DNA of 22,623 nt from Candidatus Microgenomates bacterium. GTDB lineage: Bacteria; Patescibacteria; Microgenomatia; JADHYG01. The DNA lies in NCBI GenBank assembly GCA_016782545.1, contig JADHYG010000013.1, positions 1-22,623 on the forward strand, in the 5' to 3' direction. Below, in pieces: positions 7,336 through 14,882 of this stretch; position 1 is the first letter of the stretch; each line of letters starts with the position of its first letter. Below the pieces are notes generated by a model. The model worked only from the letters and a program-made list of their open reading frames with translations. It had not been told where the DNA came from and made no database searches. The position numbers and the translations under genes were made by a program.

Positions 7336-7787
7336 AAACTTACATCTTTAATACCAGTTTGCTGGAAAACCAAAAAATTTCTCGTAAGATAGAGATTCCT
7401 GAAAATATCAATTTATATCAACTAGCCAAAACTATTGTTAAGGCTTATGAATTTAATTTTGATCACTGTTTTGGATTTTTTAACAAAATTTCCCCTTATC
7501 GCTATTTTGATTCAGAGAGAAAATATGAGCTTTTTACTGATTTAATAGAAGAAGGTGAAAACATAGAATCCACTGGTGCGGGAAGCGTGAAGAAAACAAG
7601 AGTTAGTGATGTTTGGAAGAACCCAAAAGAGAAGATGATGTTTCTTTTTGATTATGGAGACAACTGGCACTTTTTGATAGAGTTAGCAGGTTTTGGGGAA
7701 AAAGACGCCAAGAAGAAATATCCACGAATCCTTAAGAAAACAGGAAAAGCACCGGAACAATATATTTGTCAAGAGTTTAGTTCTTGA
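7332..7787 (+). CDS. PRiA4_ORF3-like protein
   Basis: 151 residues. The sequence fits the plasmid pRiA4b ORF-3-like family: an N-terminal strand-helix unit beginning MKTYIFNTSLLENQKISRKI, an acidic middle (ELFTDLIEEGE), and the diagnostic FLFDYGDNWHFLIEL at 104-118, ending in a PEQY segment. No biochemical function is established for the family, which is often found on plasmids and in accessory islands. Its ATG overlaps the hsdS stop (ATGA at 7332-7335), so it is co-translated with the specificity gene and is the last gene of the cluster. A terminator-like hairpin follows within 10 bp. Confidence 0.75.
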   Translation: MKTYIFNTSLLENQKISRKIEIPENINLYQLAKTIVKAYEFNFDHCFGFFNKISPYRYFDSERKYELFTDLIEEGENIESTGAGSVKKTRVSDVWKNPKEKMMFLFDYGDNWHFLIELAGFGEKDAKKKYPRILKKTGKAPEQYICQEFSS

Positions 7788-7795
7788 CAGCTCAG

Positions 7796-7842
7796 ATCCT
7801 TTCTAAAAAAGATGCGGCTGCACTTGAAATAGGAAGGTTTTT
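7796..7842 (+). terminator. terminator-like nested hairpin repeat, copy 1
   Basis: CCTTTCTA (7798-7805) pairs with TAGGAAGG (7830-7837, one G-U), followed by TTTTT (7838-7842). Inside lies a smaller hairpin TGC-GGCT-GCA (7813-7822). The segment closely resembles 21898-21947, also directly after a plus-strand gene, and even unpaired bases such as TGAAATAGGAAGG are shared. It is 10 bp after the stop of the restriction cluster. Confidence 0.65.
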
Positions 7843-7907
7843 GATTTTAGACAACATGATTGTGTTATGGTAAATCAAGATTTTTTCATTTGGATGGACA
7901 AAGGCTT

Positions 7908-7976
7908 GACCCCGCACAACACTTGCTTGTTCCCGAATACTCCGTGTTCGCGTCGCAAGGGCGTGTATGCGGGGTC
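7908..7976. other. GC-rich long hairpin of unknown nature
   Basis: GACCCCGCA (7908-7916) pairs perfectly with TGCGGGGTC (7968-7976). CTTGC (7922-7926) can pair with GCAAG (7955-7959) inside. The stretch is much richer in G and C than its surroundings. No frame crosses it sensibly. It might be a small RNA, a mobile palindromic element or a terminator for unseen transcripts. Confidence 0.45.
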
Positions 7977-7979
7977 TGC

Positions 7980-8005
7980 GGGGTGAATTCTACGCAGTTC
8001 ACCCC
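7980..8005. other. 8-bp stem hairpin abutting the hrcA promoter
   Basis: GGGGTGAA (7980-7987) pairs with TTCACCCC (7998-8005), loop TTCTACGCAG. An alternative stem CTGCG (7976-7980) / CGCAG (7993-7997) is mutually exclusive with it. The -35 box of hrcA starts at the next base. Confidence 0.45.
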
Positions 8006-8034
8006 TTGACAATTATTAGCAGTTATGATATAAG
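8006..8034 (+). promoter_or_regulatory. promoter of hrcA-grpE-dnaK
   Basis: TTGACA (8006-8011), 17-bp spacer, TATAAG (8029-8034). Transcription should start about 8041, leaving a leader of about 4 nt before the hrcA ATG at 8045. Confidence 0.8.
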
Positions 8035-8042
8035 AGTGCTAA
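8016..8042. promoter_or_regulatory. CIRCE operator (HrcA binding site)
   Basis: TTAGCAGTT (8016-8024), a 9-bp spacer and GAGTGCTAA (8034-8042) match the CIRCE consensus TTAGCACTC-N9-GAGTGCTAA with two mismatches, both in the left arm. It covers the spacer, -10 box and start point, the position expected for HrcA repression of heat-shock genes. Confidence 0.92.
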
Positions 8043-8044
8043 TT

Positions 8045-8779
8045 ATGGATAAATTAACGGAACGACAAAATCAGATTTTAAAAGCTTTAATTGAAGAATA
8101 TATTGAAACTGCCGAGCCAGTCGGTTCGGAAACCCTGGATAAAAAATATAATCTGGGTATTTCTCCGGCAACCATTCGTAATGAAATGGTGAAATTAACT
8201 TCAACTGGTTTTTTAGTTCAGCCGCACACTTCAGCCGGCCGGTCGCCCTCTTCAAAAGGCTTAAGATATTATGTTGAAAATCTGATGACCACCAAGAAAC
8301 TTTCTGTCACTGAAGAGGTGTCTGTCAAAGAAAAAGTTTGGAATTATCGCTATCAATTAGATAAATTCTTAAGAGAGACAACTAAAGTTTTGGCCCAGAA
8401 AACAGGCTCATTAGCTTTATCAGCCACAGATCAGGGAGATTTTTTCTTTGCCGGTACAGCCAATATTTTGAGCATGCCGGAGTTTTTTGATATTGATCTG
8501 ACCAAGAATCTTCTTTTGACTTTAGATAAGTTTGATTTTTGGAATCATCTTTTTTTTGAAAATACTACTCCAGAAGAAGTTTTTCATATTATTCTGGGAT
8601 CAGAAATGAGCGAGAATCTTTTAGAACCATGCGGTTTTGTTTTCTCTTCTTTTCAAATTCCTTCTAAAGGCAAGGGGGCCATTGGTATAGTTGGTCCGTC
8701 AAGGCTTAGTTATCCAAGCATTATTCCTACCGTGAAATATTTTGGTGATCTTGTTTCAGAAATTGCCCTTTTATGGTAA
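8045..8779 (+). CDS. hrcA: heat-inducible transcription repressor HrcA
   Basis: 244 residues from the ATG at 8045. The N-terminal winged helix is intact: TERQNQILKALIEEYIETAE, PVGSETLD, ISPATIRNEM, and PHTSAGRSPSSKGLRYYVE. HrcA represses chaperone operons at CIRCE and is kept active by chaperonin. The family is usually about 340 residues; here the central inserted/dimerisation portion is reduced, while the end (GPSRLSYPSIIPTVKYFGDL) is present. An upstream in-frame start at 7967 would place the CIRCE inside the coding region and is rejected. The ATG lies 2 bp after the CIRCE. The stop overlaps the grpE start (ATGGTAA), so the gene autoregulates itself and grpE-dnaK. Confidence 0.93.
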   Translation: MDKLTERQNQILKALIEEYIETAEPVGSETLDKKYNLGISPATIRNEMVKLTSTGFLVQPHTSAGRSPSSKGLRYYVENLMTTKKLSVTEEVSVKEKVWNYRYQLDKFLRETTKVLAQKTGSLALSATDQGDFFFAGTANILSMPEFFDIDLTKNLLLTLDKFDFWNHLFFENTTPEEVFHIILGSEMSENLLEPCGFVFSSFQIPSKGKGAIGIVGPSRLSYPSIIPTVKYFGDLVSEIALLW

Positions 8780-9207
8780 AGAAAAAGAAAAAACTTACAA
8801 AATTAGAAGAAGAGGTTTTGGAATTGACAAATAAATGGAAAAGAGCTTGTGCAGATTATGATAATCTGGAAAAAAGAATGAGGCAAGAAAAAGAAGAGTT
8901 TGTTAAGTTTGCGGGTGCGGTTATTTTAGATAAGCTTTTACCTGTTTTGGACAGTTTAGAAAAATGCCAAGTCCATTTAAAAGATAAGGGCTTGGGTTTA
9001 ATTTTAAGTCAGTTTAAAAAAGTTTTAGAAAGTGAGGAATTGGAAGAAATCCAAGTGGCAGGAGAGGAATTTGACCCACAAGTCATGGATGCGGTAGAAA
9101 TGATTAAAGGAGAAAAAAATAAAGTGATTGAAGTAGTTTTAAAAGGTTATCAATTAAATAAAAAAGTTTTACGACCAGCGAAAGTTAAGGTCGGAATAGG
9201 AGGTTAA
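8773..9207 (+). CDS. grpE: nucleotide exchange factor GrpE
   Basis: 144 residues, shorter than the usual 180-200 because the disordered N-terminal extension is minimal. The long helix starts at once ([20 protein letters not shown], then [20 protein letters not shown]), and the beta domain has [10 protein letters not shown] (97-106) and the conserved end [21 protein letters not shown]. GrpE releases ADP from DnaK. Translationally coupled to hrcA by overlap and placed 2 bp before dnaK, whose Shine-Dalgarno sequence lies inside the end of grpE. Confidence 0.92.
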   Translation: MVKKKKKLTKLEEEVLELTNKWKRACADYDNLEKRMRQEKEEFVKFAGAVILDKLLPVLDSLEKCQVHLKDKGLGLILSQFKKVLESEELEEIQVAGEEFDPQVMDAVEMIKGEKNKVIEVVLKGYQLNKKVLRPAKVKVGIGG

Positions 9208-9209
9208 AC

Positions 9210-11126
9210 ATGAATAAAATTATCGGTATTGATTTAGGAACAACTAATTCTTGTGTGGCGGTGATGGAAGGCGGCAAGCCAAAAGTGATTCCTACTGCTG
9301 AAGGAGAAAATCTCATTCCTTCAGTGGTTGAACCGATTAAAGGATTAGTGGGAAGAATTGCTAGAAGGCAAATTGTTGTTAATCCCCAAAACACTGTCTT
9401 TTCTATTAAAAGATTAATGGGAAGAAAAGTTAACGATGAATCAGTGGTGGAAGACAAAAAATGGCTGCCTTATAAAATTGTTGCCGGCAAAGATAAATTA
9501 GCTTGTGTTGAGGTGGGAGGAAAAACATTTACTCCTCAAGAAATTTCCGCGAAAATTCTTCAAAAAGCAAAAACAGATGCGGAAAGTTATTTAGGCGGTA
9601 AAGTTGAAGAAGCCGTCATTACCGTGCCTGCTTATTTTGATGATTCACAGAGAAAAGCTACTAAAGAAGCCGGGGAGATTGCCGGTCTTAAAGTGGCCAG
9701 AATTATTAATGAACCAACCGCGGCCGCTTTAGCCTATGGTTTGGAGAGAAAAGGCGCCAAAACAGTTGCTGTTTATGATTTGGGCGGCGGCACTTTTGAC
9801 ATCTCTATTTTAGAGCTTGGCGATGGTGTTTATGAAGTGAAAGCCACTAATGGTGATACTCATTTGGGCGGTGATGATTTTGACAGAAAGATTGTTGATT
9901 ATCTGGCCGAAGAATTTCAAAAAGAACATGGGGTTGATTTAAGAAAAGATCCGCAGGCTCTACAAAGACTTCGTGATGCGGCGGAAAAAGCAAAAATTGA
10001 GCTTTCCACGACGCAGGAAACCGAGATTAATCAGCCTTTTATTACTCAAGGCACAGCCGGACCACTGCACCTAGTTAAGAAATTAACGCGAAGCAAGCTT
10101 GAACAACTGGTTGATGATCTGATTGAGAAGACAGTCAAGCCAGTTAAGGCTTGTTTAAAAGACGCCAAACTCAAACAGGCTGACATTAATGAAGTCATTT
10201 TAGTTGGCGGTCAAACCAGAATGCCTAAAATTCAGGCTTTGGTTAAAGAATTATTTGGCAGAGAACCTCATAAAGGCGTTAATCCCGATGAAGTGGTGGC
10301 TGTTGGGGCGGCGATTCAAGGAGGAGTTTTAGGAGGGGAGGTTAAAGACGTGCTTTTGTTAGACGTGACGCCTTTAACTTTAGGAATAGAAACTTTAGGT
10401 CAAGTGGCGACGCCTTTAATTCCTAGAAATACAACTATTCCTACTTCAAAATCGCAAACTTTTTCAACGGCGGCTGATAGTCAGCCTCAAGTGGAAATCA
10501 ATGTTCTTCAGGGTGAGCGGCCAATGGCAGAAGATAACAAGTCTTTAGGTAGATTCACTCTAAGCGGTATTCCACCGGCGCCGCGGGGCGTGCCTCAAAT
10601 TGAGGTTTCCTTTGACATTGATGCCAATGGCATTTTAGATGTTAAAGCTAAAGATAAGGCCACTGGACAAGAGCAAACAATTAAAATTACCGGTTCAACT
10701 GGTCTTTCTGATGATGAAGTCAAAAAAATGACTCAAGAGGCAGAAAAATTTGCTGAAAAAGACAAAAAGAAAAAAGAATCAGCTGAGGTTAAAAATGCGG
10801 CTGATAATCTTTGTCACACGGCCGAAAAAACACTTAAAGACCTTAAAGAAAAAGTGGCTGATGAGGTTAAAAAAGAAATTGAGGAAAAAGTTAAGAATTT
10901 AAAAGAGTTGAGCACTAAAGACGATCTTGAAGAAATTAAAAAAGCCACCGAAGAATTATCAGCCAGTTTGCAAAAGATTGGCAAGGAGATGTATAAACAA
11001 AAAGAGAAAGAAACAAAGGAACAGGGAAACAAAGGAACAAAGGAAGAAAAAGAAGAGAAGGAACCTTCTTCTGATAAGGCTTCAGAGGACAAGGAAAAAG
11101 CAGAAGAGGGGGAAGTGGTAGAGTAA
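9210..11126 (+). CDS. dnaK: molecular chaperone DnaK (Hsp70)
   Basis: 638 residues, normal length. ATPase domain motifs: [18 protein letters not shown] at the N-terminus, [46 protein letters not shown] and [11 protein letters not shown]. The substrate-binding domain follows, with [16 protein letters not shown] at its entry. The final 45 residues are a Lys/Glu-rich tail ending EGEVVE in place of the common EEVD-like end; part of it is encoded by an 8-bp minisatellite (11012-11043). AGGAGG at 9198-9203 lies 6 nt before the ATG. It folds nascent and stressed proteins with GrpE and DnaJ and is driven by the CIRCE promoter 1.2 kb upstream. Confidence 0.97.
   Translation: MNKIIGIDLGTTNSCVAVMEGGKPKVIPTAEGENLIPSVVEPIKGLVGRIARRQIVVNPQNTVFSIKRLMGRKVNDESVVEDKKWLPYKIVAGKDKLACVEVGGKTFTPQEISAKILQKAKTDAESYLGGKVEEAVITVPAYFDDSQRKATKEAGEIAGLKVARIINEPTAAALAYGLERKGAKTVAVYDLGGGTFDISILELGDGVYEVKATNGDTHLGGDDFDRKIVDYLAEEFQKEHGVDLRKDPQALQRLRDAAEKAKIELSTTQETEINQPFITQGTAGPLHLVKKLTRSKLEQLVDDLIEKTVKPVKACLKDAKLKQADINEVILVGGQTRMPKIQALVKELFGREPHKGVNPDEVVAVGAAIQGGVLGGEVKDVLLLDVTPLTLGIETLGQVATPLIPRNTTIPTSKSQTFSTAADSQPQVEINVLQGERPMAEDNKSLGRFTLSGIPPAPRGVPQIEVSFDIDANGILDVKAKDKATGQEQTIKITGSTGLSDDEVKKMTQEAEKFAEKDKKKKESAEVKNAADNLCHTAEKTLKDLKEKVADEVKKEIEEKVKNLKELSTKDDLEEIKKATEELSASLQKIGKEMYKQKEKETKEQGNKGTKEEKEEKEPSSDKASEDKEKAEEGEVVE
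11012..11043 (+). repeat. 8-bp minisatellite in the dnaK tail
   Basis: Four 8-bp units: AACAAAGG, AACAGGGA (variant), AACAAAGG, AACAAAGG. Because 8 is not a multiple of 3, the translation runs through different frames and encodes a polar [13 protein letters not shown] stretch. Gain or loss of one unit would shift the dnaK frame only in its last 30 residues. Confidence 0.75.
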
Positions 11127-11147
11127 AAATACTAGATATTAGATATT

Positions 11148-11175
11148 AATTGGGCGCGCAGGAGCGCGCTCAATT
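11148..11175 (+). terminator. strong GC hairpin between dnaK and dnaJ
   Basis: AATTGGGCGCGC (11148-11159), loop AGGA, GCGCGCTCAATT (11164-11175): a 12-bp stem with one G-U. The following tract is only TTTGTT-like, so termination may be partial. The hairpin also occupies the place where a -35 box for dnaJ would be. Confidence 0.6.
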
Positions 11176-11184
11176 TGTTAAAAT
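11176..11184 (+). promoter_or_regulatory. extended -10 promoter of dnaJ
   Basis: TG-T-TAAAAT (TG at 11176-11177, -10 box 11179-11184) is an extended -10 element. The dnaJ ATG is 6 bp later, at the expected start point, so the mRNA would be leaderless. No -35 box is visible; the hairpin arm occupies that position. Confidence 0.5.
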
Positions 11185-11190
11185 ATTTTC

Positions 11191-12054
11191 ATGGCTACTA
11201 AACGTGATTATTACGAAATTCTTGGTGTTTCTAAAAGCACTTCAGCTGATGAAATAAAAAAAGCTTATCGCAAGCAGGCTTTAAAATGGCATCCAGACAA
11301 GCATCAAGAAGATAAAAAAACAGCCGAAGCAAAGTTTAAAGAAATTAATCAAGCTTACGAAGTTTTATCAGATTCTCAAAAAAAGTCAGCTTATGACCAA
11401 CTTGGTCATGCTGCTTTTGAAGGAGGAGCGGGCGGGCCTTTTGGGCAGGGTTCTGGTCGTACTTATCGTCAAGGACCTTTTACTTATACTTACACGACTT
11501 CCGGCGGCACTCCCTCTGAAGGTTTTGAAGGATTTTCTGATCCTTTTGAGATTTTTGCCCAGTTTTTTGGCGGCGGCTCTCCGTTTCGCCGCGGCCCAGA
11601 AATTCCCAGTTACAGTTTGACTTTGAGTTTTATGGAAGCAGTCAAAGGATGCAGTAAAGACGTGATTATTAAAGGAAAAAAAAGAAAGATAAAGATTCCA
11701 GCAGGAGTGGATAATGGTTCCAGAATTCGTTTTCAGGATTTTAATCTCGTCATTAGTGTTCAACCTCATCAGGATTTTAAACGCGATGGTCAAGATTTAT
11801 TTCTTGACTTTCCCATTAAATTCTCTCAATTAGTGATGGGAGTAGTCATTAGAGTGCCTACTATTGATAAAGAAGTGAAATTAAAAATTCAACCTGGAAC
11901 CCAACCCGGAACTCTTATTCGTCTCCGCGGTAAAGGTGTTCCCTATACTCATCGGCGCAGCCGGGGCGATCAATATGTGAGGATCGGCGTTAAAATTCCT
12001 CAAAAACTCACCGCGCGTCAAAAACAACTTCTTCAAGAATTTGATCAAAGTTGA
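11191..12054 (+). CDS. dnaJ: DnaJ-like co-chaperone without zinc finger (CbpA type)
   Basis: 287 residues. The J domain (4-72) has the essential HPD triad in WHPDKH (33-38). A Gly/Phe-rich linker (about 75-128) follows. The C-terminal peptide-binding domains are present ([58 protein letters not shown]). The four CxxCxGxG zinc repeats of classical DnaJ are absent, making this a type II/CbpA-like protein. It stimulates DnaK ATPase and delivers substrates. It sits downstream of dnaK but behind a hairpin and its own candidate promoter; no CIRCE is seen here. The TGA stop at 12052-12054 lies within the -35 box of the next promoter. Confidence 0.92.
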   Translation: MATKRDYYEILGVSKSTSADEIKKAYRKQALKWHPDKHQEDKKTAEAKFKEINQAYEVLSDSQKKSAYDQLGHAAFEGGAGGPFGQGSGRTYRQGPFTYTYTTSGGTPSEGFEGFSDPFEIFAQFFGGGSPFRRGPEIPSYSLTLSFMEAVKGCSKDVIIKGKKRKIKIPAGVDNGSRIRFQDFNLVISVQPHQDFKRDGQDLFLDFPIKFSQLVMGVVIRVPTIDKEVKLKIQPGTQPGTLIRLRGKGVPYTHRRSRGDQYVRIGVKIPQKLTARQKQLLQEFDQS

Positions 12055-12078
12055 CTTTTGGGAGAATTTTGGTAAAAT
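12051..12078 (+). promoter_or_regulatory. promoter upstream of nusA
   Basis: TTGACT (12051-12056), 16-bp spacer, TAAAAT (12073-12078). The -35 box contains the dnaJ stop codon. The start point is about 12085, giving a 73-nt leader before the nusA ATG at 12158. A two-codon frame ATG AAA TAA (12086-12094) sits right at the expected 5' end. Confidence 0.6.
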
Positions 12079-12128
12079 TAAGAAGATGAAATAAAATTAG
12101 TAATTAGGAATAAAGAAGAGGAAATTAG

Positions 12129-12152
12129 TGGTGGGTTCAACCCACCATTTTT
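12129..12152 (+). terminator. attenuator-like intrinsic terminator in the nusA leader
   Basis: TGGTGGGT (12129-12136), loop TCA, ACCCACCA (12140-12147), then TTTTT (12148-12152). It is the cleanest intrinsic terminator in the window, and the nusA ATG is only 5 bp after the T-tract. It lies downstream of the promoter at 12051, so it could attenuate nusA; it could also end dnaJ read-through. Confidence 0.7.
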
Positions 12153-12157
12153 AATAT

Positions 12158-13321
12158 ATGCCAGCAATTGTTAGATCAGAATTTTCCTTAGCTTTAAATC
12201 AAGTCGCCACTGAAAGAGGACTAGATCCTGAAGTAGTGTTGGAAACAATAAAAACTGCGGTCTTAGCCGCTTATAGAAAAGATTATGGAGAAGAAGATTT
12301 AAAAGATTTAAAAGTAGAGATTAATGCTCAAAGCGGTGGGGCGCAGATTTTTAAAAAAGATAAAGATATTACTCCTCCTGGTTTTGGCAGGATTGCTACT
12401 CAAACAGCCAAGCAAGTTATTTTACAGAAAATAAGAGAAGCTGAGAAAGAAGCCATTATCGAAGATTATTCATCAAAAGTAGGAACGATTATCAGTGGGA
12501 TGATTTTAAGATTTGATGGTCCAAATATTGTGGTGAATGTTGGCAGGGCTCAGGCAATAATGTCTCCTCAAGAAAAAATTGCTAATGAAAAATATCGTCT
12601 TAATCAAAGACTGACTTTTTATATTGTTGAGATTAAACAAACACGGCGTGGAGAGGAAATTATCGTCTCCAGATCTCATAAAGGGTTAGTTAAGGGCTTA
12701 TTTAAAAGAGAGGTTCCCGAAGTGGCTTCAGATGCGGTTGAAATAAAAAAAATTGCCAGAGAACCTGGTTCTCGAAGCAAGGTGGCGGTTTTTTCTGATC
12801 AAAGAGGCATTGACCCAGTGGGTAGCTGTGTTGGTCAAAAAGGAGTTAGGGTTCAGGCGGTGATTGAAGAGCTTGGCGGCAGAGAAAAAATCGATGTTAT
12901 TCAATGGAATGAAGATTTAAGCCAATTTATTGCGGCCGCTCTTTCACCGGCAAAAGAACTCAAAGTCACTATTGATGAAAAAAATAAAACTGCTTTAGTG
13001 AGAGCACCATTAGATCAGCTTTCTTTAGTCATTGGCAAAGAAGGTCAAAATGTTCGTTTAGCGGCAAAACTAACGGGATTTAAGATTGATGTTCGAGCAA
13101 AAGAGGAAGGAAAAGAGAAAAAAGACAAAAATGAAAAAGATTTAAAATCTGTAAAAGAGCTAGTAGATTTAGGCTTATCATCTCGTATTGTTGGCGCCTT
13201 ATCTCAAGAAGGAATTAACAGTCTTTCTTTATTGAAAAAAAGAGAAAAAGAAATTTCAGAAATTAAAGGCATTGGTGTTAAAGCTTTAGCGGAGATTAAA
13301 AAGGTATTAAAAAAAGCGTAA
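12158..13321 (+). CDS. nusA: transcription termination/antitermination factor NusA
   Basis: 387 residues. Domains in order: N-terminal RNA-polymerase-binding domain (1-125, EFSLALNQVATERGLDPEVV), S1 domain (about 108-175, VGTIISGMILRFDGPNIVVN), KH1 (about 200-265, DPVGSCVGQKGVRVQAVIEE) and KH2 (about 275-330, VIGKEGQNVRLAAKLTG). A C-terminal helix-hairpin-helix-like domain (about 335-387, IKGIGVKALAEIKKVL) follows a lysine-rich linker. NusA modulates pausing, termination and antitermination. No Shine-Dalgarno sequence precedes the ATG, which sits 5 bp after a terminator hairpin. First gene of the nusA-infB-DHH-rpsO-pnp cluster. Confidence 0.95.
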   Translation: MPAIVRSEFSLALNQVATERGLDPEVVLETIKTAVLAAYRKDYGEEDLKDLKVEINAQSGGAQIFKKDKDITPPGFGRIATQTAKQVILQKIREAEKEAIIEDYSSKVGTIISGMILRFDGPNIVVNVGRAQAIMSPQEKIANEKYRLNQRLTFYIVEIKQTRRGEEIIVSRSHKGLVKGLFKREVPEVASDAVEIKKIAREPGSRSKVAVFSDQRGIDPVGSCVGQKGVRVQAVIEELGGREKIDVIQWNEDLSQFIAAALSPAKELKVTIDEKNKTALVRAPLDQLSLVIGKEGQNVRLAAKLTGFKIDVRAKEEGKEKKDKNEKDLKSVKELVDLGLSSRIVGALSQEGINSLSLLKKREKEISEIKGIGVKALAEIKKVLKKA

Positions 13322-13359
13322 AACGGCATGGATAGCTATTTTTATCAAAGAAAAAATTC

Positions 13360-14874
13360 ATGGTTAAAACAAAAATTAGTCAATCTGCAAAAATTAAGCA
13401 ATTATCTTCTCAAGTCCGACCACCAGTAGTAACGGTTTTAGGCCATATTGATCACGGAAAAACCACTCTTTTAGACTTTATTCGTAAAGAAAATATTGCT
13501 CAAAAAGAATCCGGCGGCATTACTCAGCACATTGGTGCTTATCAAGCCAAGGTCAAGATTGGCAAAGAAGAAAAGCTGATTACTTTTATTGATACTCCTG
13601 GTCATGAGGCTTTTTTTCAAATGAGAAGTCGAGGAGCAAATGTAGCTGATATTGCTATTTTAGTTATTTCCGCAAAAGACGGTGTTATGCCTCAGACTAA
13701 AGAGTCAATCGCTTACATTAAAAAAGCCAAAATTCCTTTGCTGGTGGCGATCAATAAAATTGACGTTTTTAATAATAAAGCAGAAAGAAAAGTGGCCGTG
13801 ATTAAGATTGAAAAACAGCTTAAAAAATTAGATATTGTGGTTGAAAAAGAAGGTGGCGAGGTGGTTTGTTTAGCTATTTCTGCCAAAACCGGTGAAAATA
13901 TTGAAGACCTTTTAGAAATGCTGGCTTTGCTTTTTGAAATGAAAGGAGTAAAAACAAAAAAAGACATGCCTTTACAGGGAGTGGTGATTGATTCTCGTAT
14001 CGATCGGCAAAAAGGCATTTTAGCGACTGTTTTAGTTAGAGAGGGAAATTTGAAAATAAAAGATAAAATTCAAACAGAAAATATTCAAGGAAAAGTTAAA
14101 GCTTTGTTTAATGAGTCTGGAAAGCAGGTTAAAATGGCTGGGCCATCAACGCCGGTTCAAGTGTTGGGATTTGACAAAGCACCCTTGGTGGGCGGCATAG
14201 TGACCGCATTAATAGGGTCCCGCCAAAGTCAAAGTATTAAGCCGTTGAGCGAGCCAAAATACATAGAAAATATAGAAGAAGAAATTTCAATGATTTCAGA
14301 GAAGAAAAAAGATAATCTTAAGGTTATTCTTAAAACCGACACCTTGGGAACTAAAGAGGCAATTTTAGCTGCTTTTGATGAAAAAGTAGAAGTTATCAGT
14401 AGTGAAATTGGCGACATTTCAGAATCAGATGTTTTTTTGGCAAGAACTTCACAGACGCCAATTTTAGGATTTAAGGTTAATATTTCGTCCGAGATTAAAA
14501 AGCTGGCTCAAAATGAAGGAGTAAAAATCAAGACCTACCAAATAATCTATAGGCTTTTAGAAGAAATAGATGAGATTATGAAGTTTTTAAAAGAAGGGAA
14601 AGAAGAGAAATTATTAGGAAAAGGAGAAATCATTGATCAATTTGAAATGAAAAAAAATAAAATTGCCGGAGTGAGGGTGTTAGAAGGAAGAATAGCCCGT
14701 GGAGATAAGATAAAAATCTTAAGAGGTGAAGAAGAGATTGGTCAAGGAAGAATTACCACTCTTCGTCAAGGAAAAGATGATGTTACTAAAGTAGAAATGG
14801 GAGAAGAGTGTGGAATTGGTTTTTCGAAAAAACTTGACTTTGAGGTAGAAGATGTTGTAAAATCTATAGGATAG
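13360..14874 (+). CDS. infB: translation initiation factor IF-2
   Basis: 504 residues; the long N-terminal region of E. coli IF-2 is missing and the GTPase domain starts at about residue 20. G1 GHIDHGKTT (28-36), G2 in GGITQHIGAY (52-61), G3 DTPGH (78-82) and G4 NKID (132-135) are intact. Domains II, III and C2 follow. IF-2 places fMet-tRNA on the 30S subunit and promotes joining of the 50S subunit. The gap from nusA is 38 bp and no strong promoter is seen in it. The end of the gene contains the promoter for the next gene. In most bacteria rbfA and truB would follow; neither is here. Confidence 0.96.
   Translation: MVKTKISQSAKIKQLSSQVRPPVVTVLGHIDHGKTTLLDFIRKENIAQKESGGITQHIGAYQAKVKIGKEEKLITFIDTPGHEAFFQMRSRGANVADIAILVISAKDGVMPQTKESIAYIKKAKIPLLVAINKIDVFNNKAERKVAVIKIEKQLKKLDIVVEKEGGEVVCLAISAKTGENIEDLLEMLALLFEMKGVKTKKDMPLQGVVIDSRIDRQKGILATVLVREGNLKIKDKIQTENIQGKVKALFNESGKQVKMAGPSTPVQVLGFDKAPLVGGIVTALIGSRQSQSIKPLSEPKYIENIEEEISMISEKKKDNLKVILKTDTLGTKEAILAAFDEKVEVISSEIGDISESDVFLARTSQTPILGFKVNISSEIKKLAQNEGVKIKTYQIIYRLLEEIDEIMKFLKEGKEEKLLGKGEIIDQFEMKKNKIAGVRVLEGRIARGDKIKILRGEEEIGQGRITTLRQGKDDVTKVEMGEECGIGFSKKLDFEVEDVVKSIG
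14834..14863 (+). promoter_or_regulatory. internal promoter in the end of infB
   Basis: TTGACT (14834-14839), 18-bp spacer, TAAAAT (14858-14863), within the last 14 codons of infB. The ATG of the next gene is 19 bp further, giving a leader of about 12 nt. It may add transcription of the DHH-like gene, rpsO and pnp. Confidence 0.5.
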
Positions 14875-14882
14875 TTTTTAAT

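Noticed and set aside
7967..8044. 26-codon N-terminal extension of hrcA
   Set aside because: It would place the -35 box, -10 box and CIRCE inside the coding region, and HrcA proteins begin at the TERQ segment found just after the ATG at 8045.
10814..11121. Frames antisense and alternate to the dnaK tail
   Set aside because: They arise from the A/G-rich low-complexity repeat and have no motifs or start signals.
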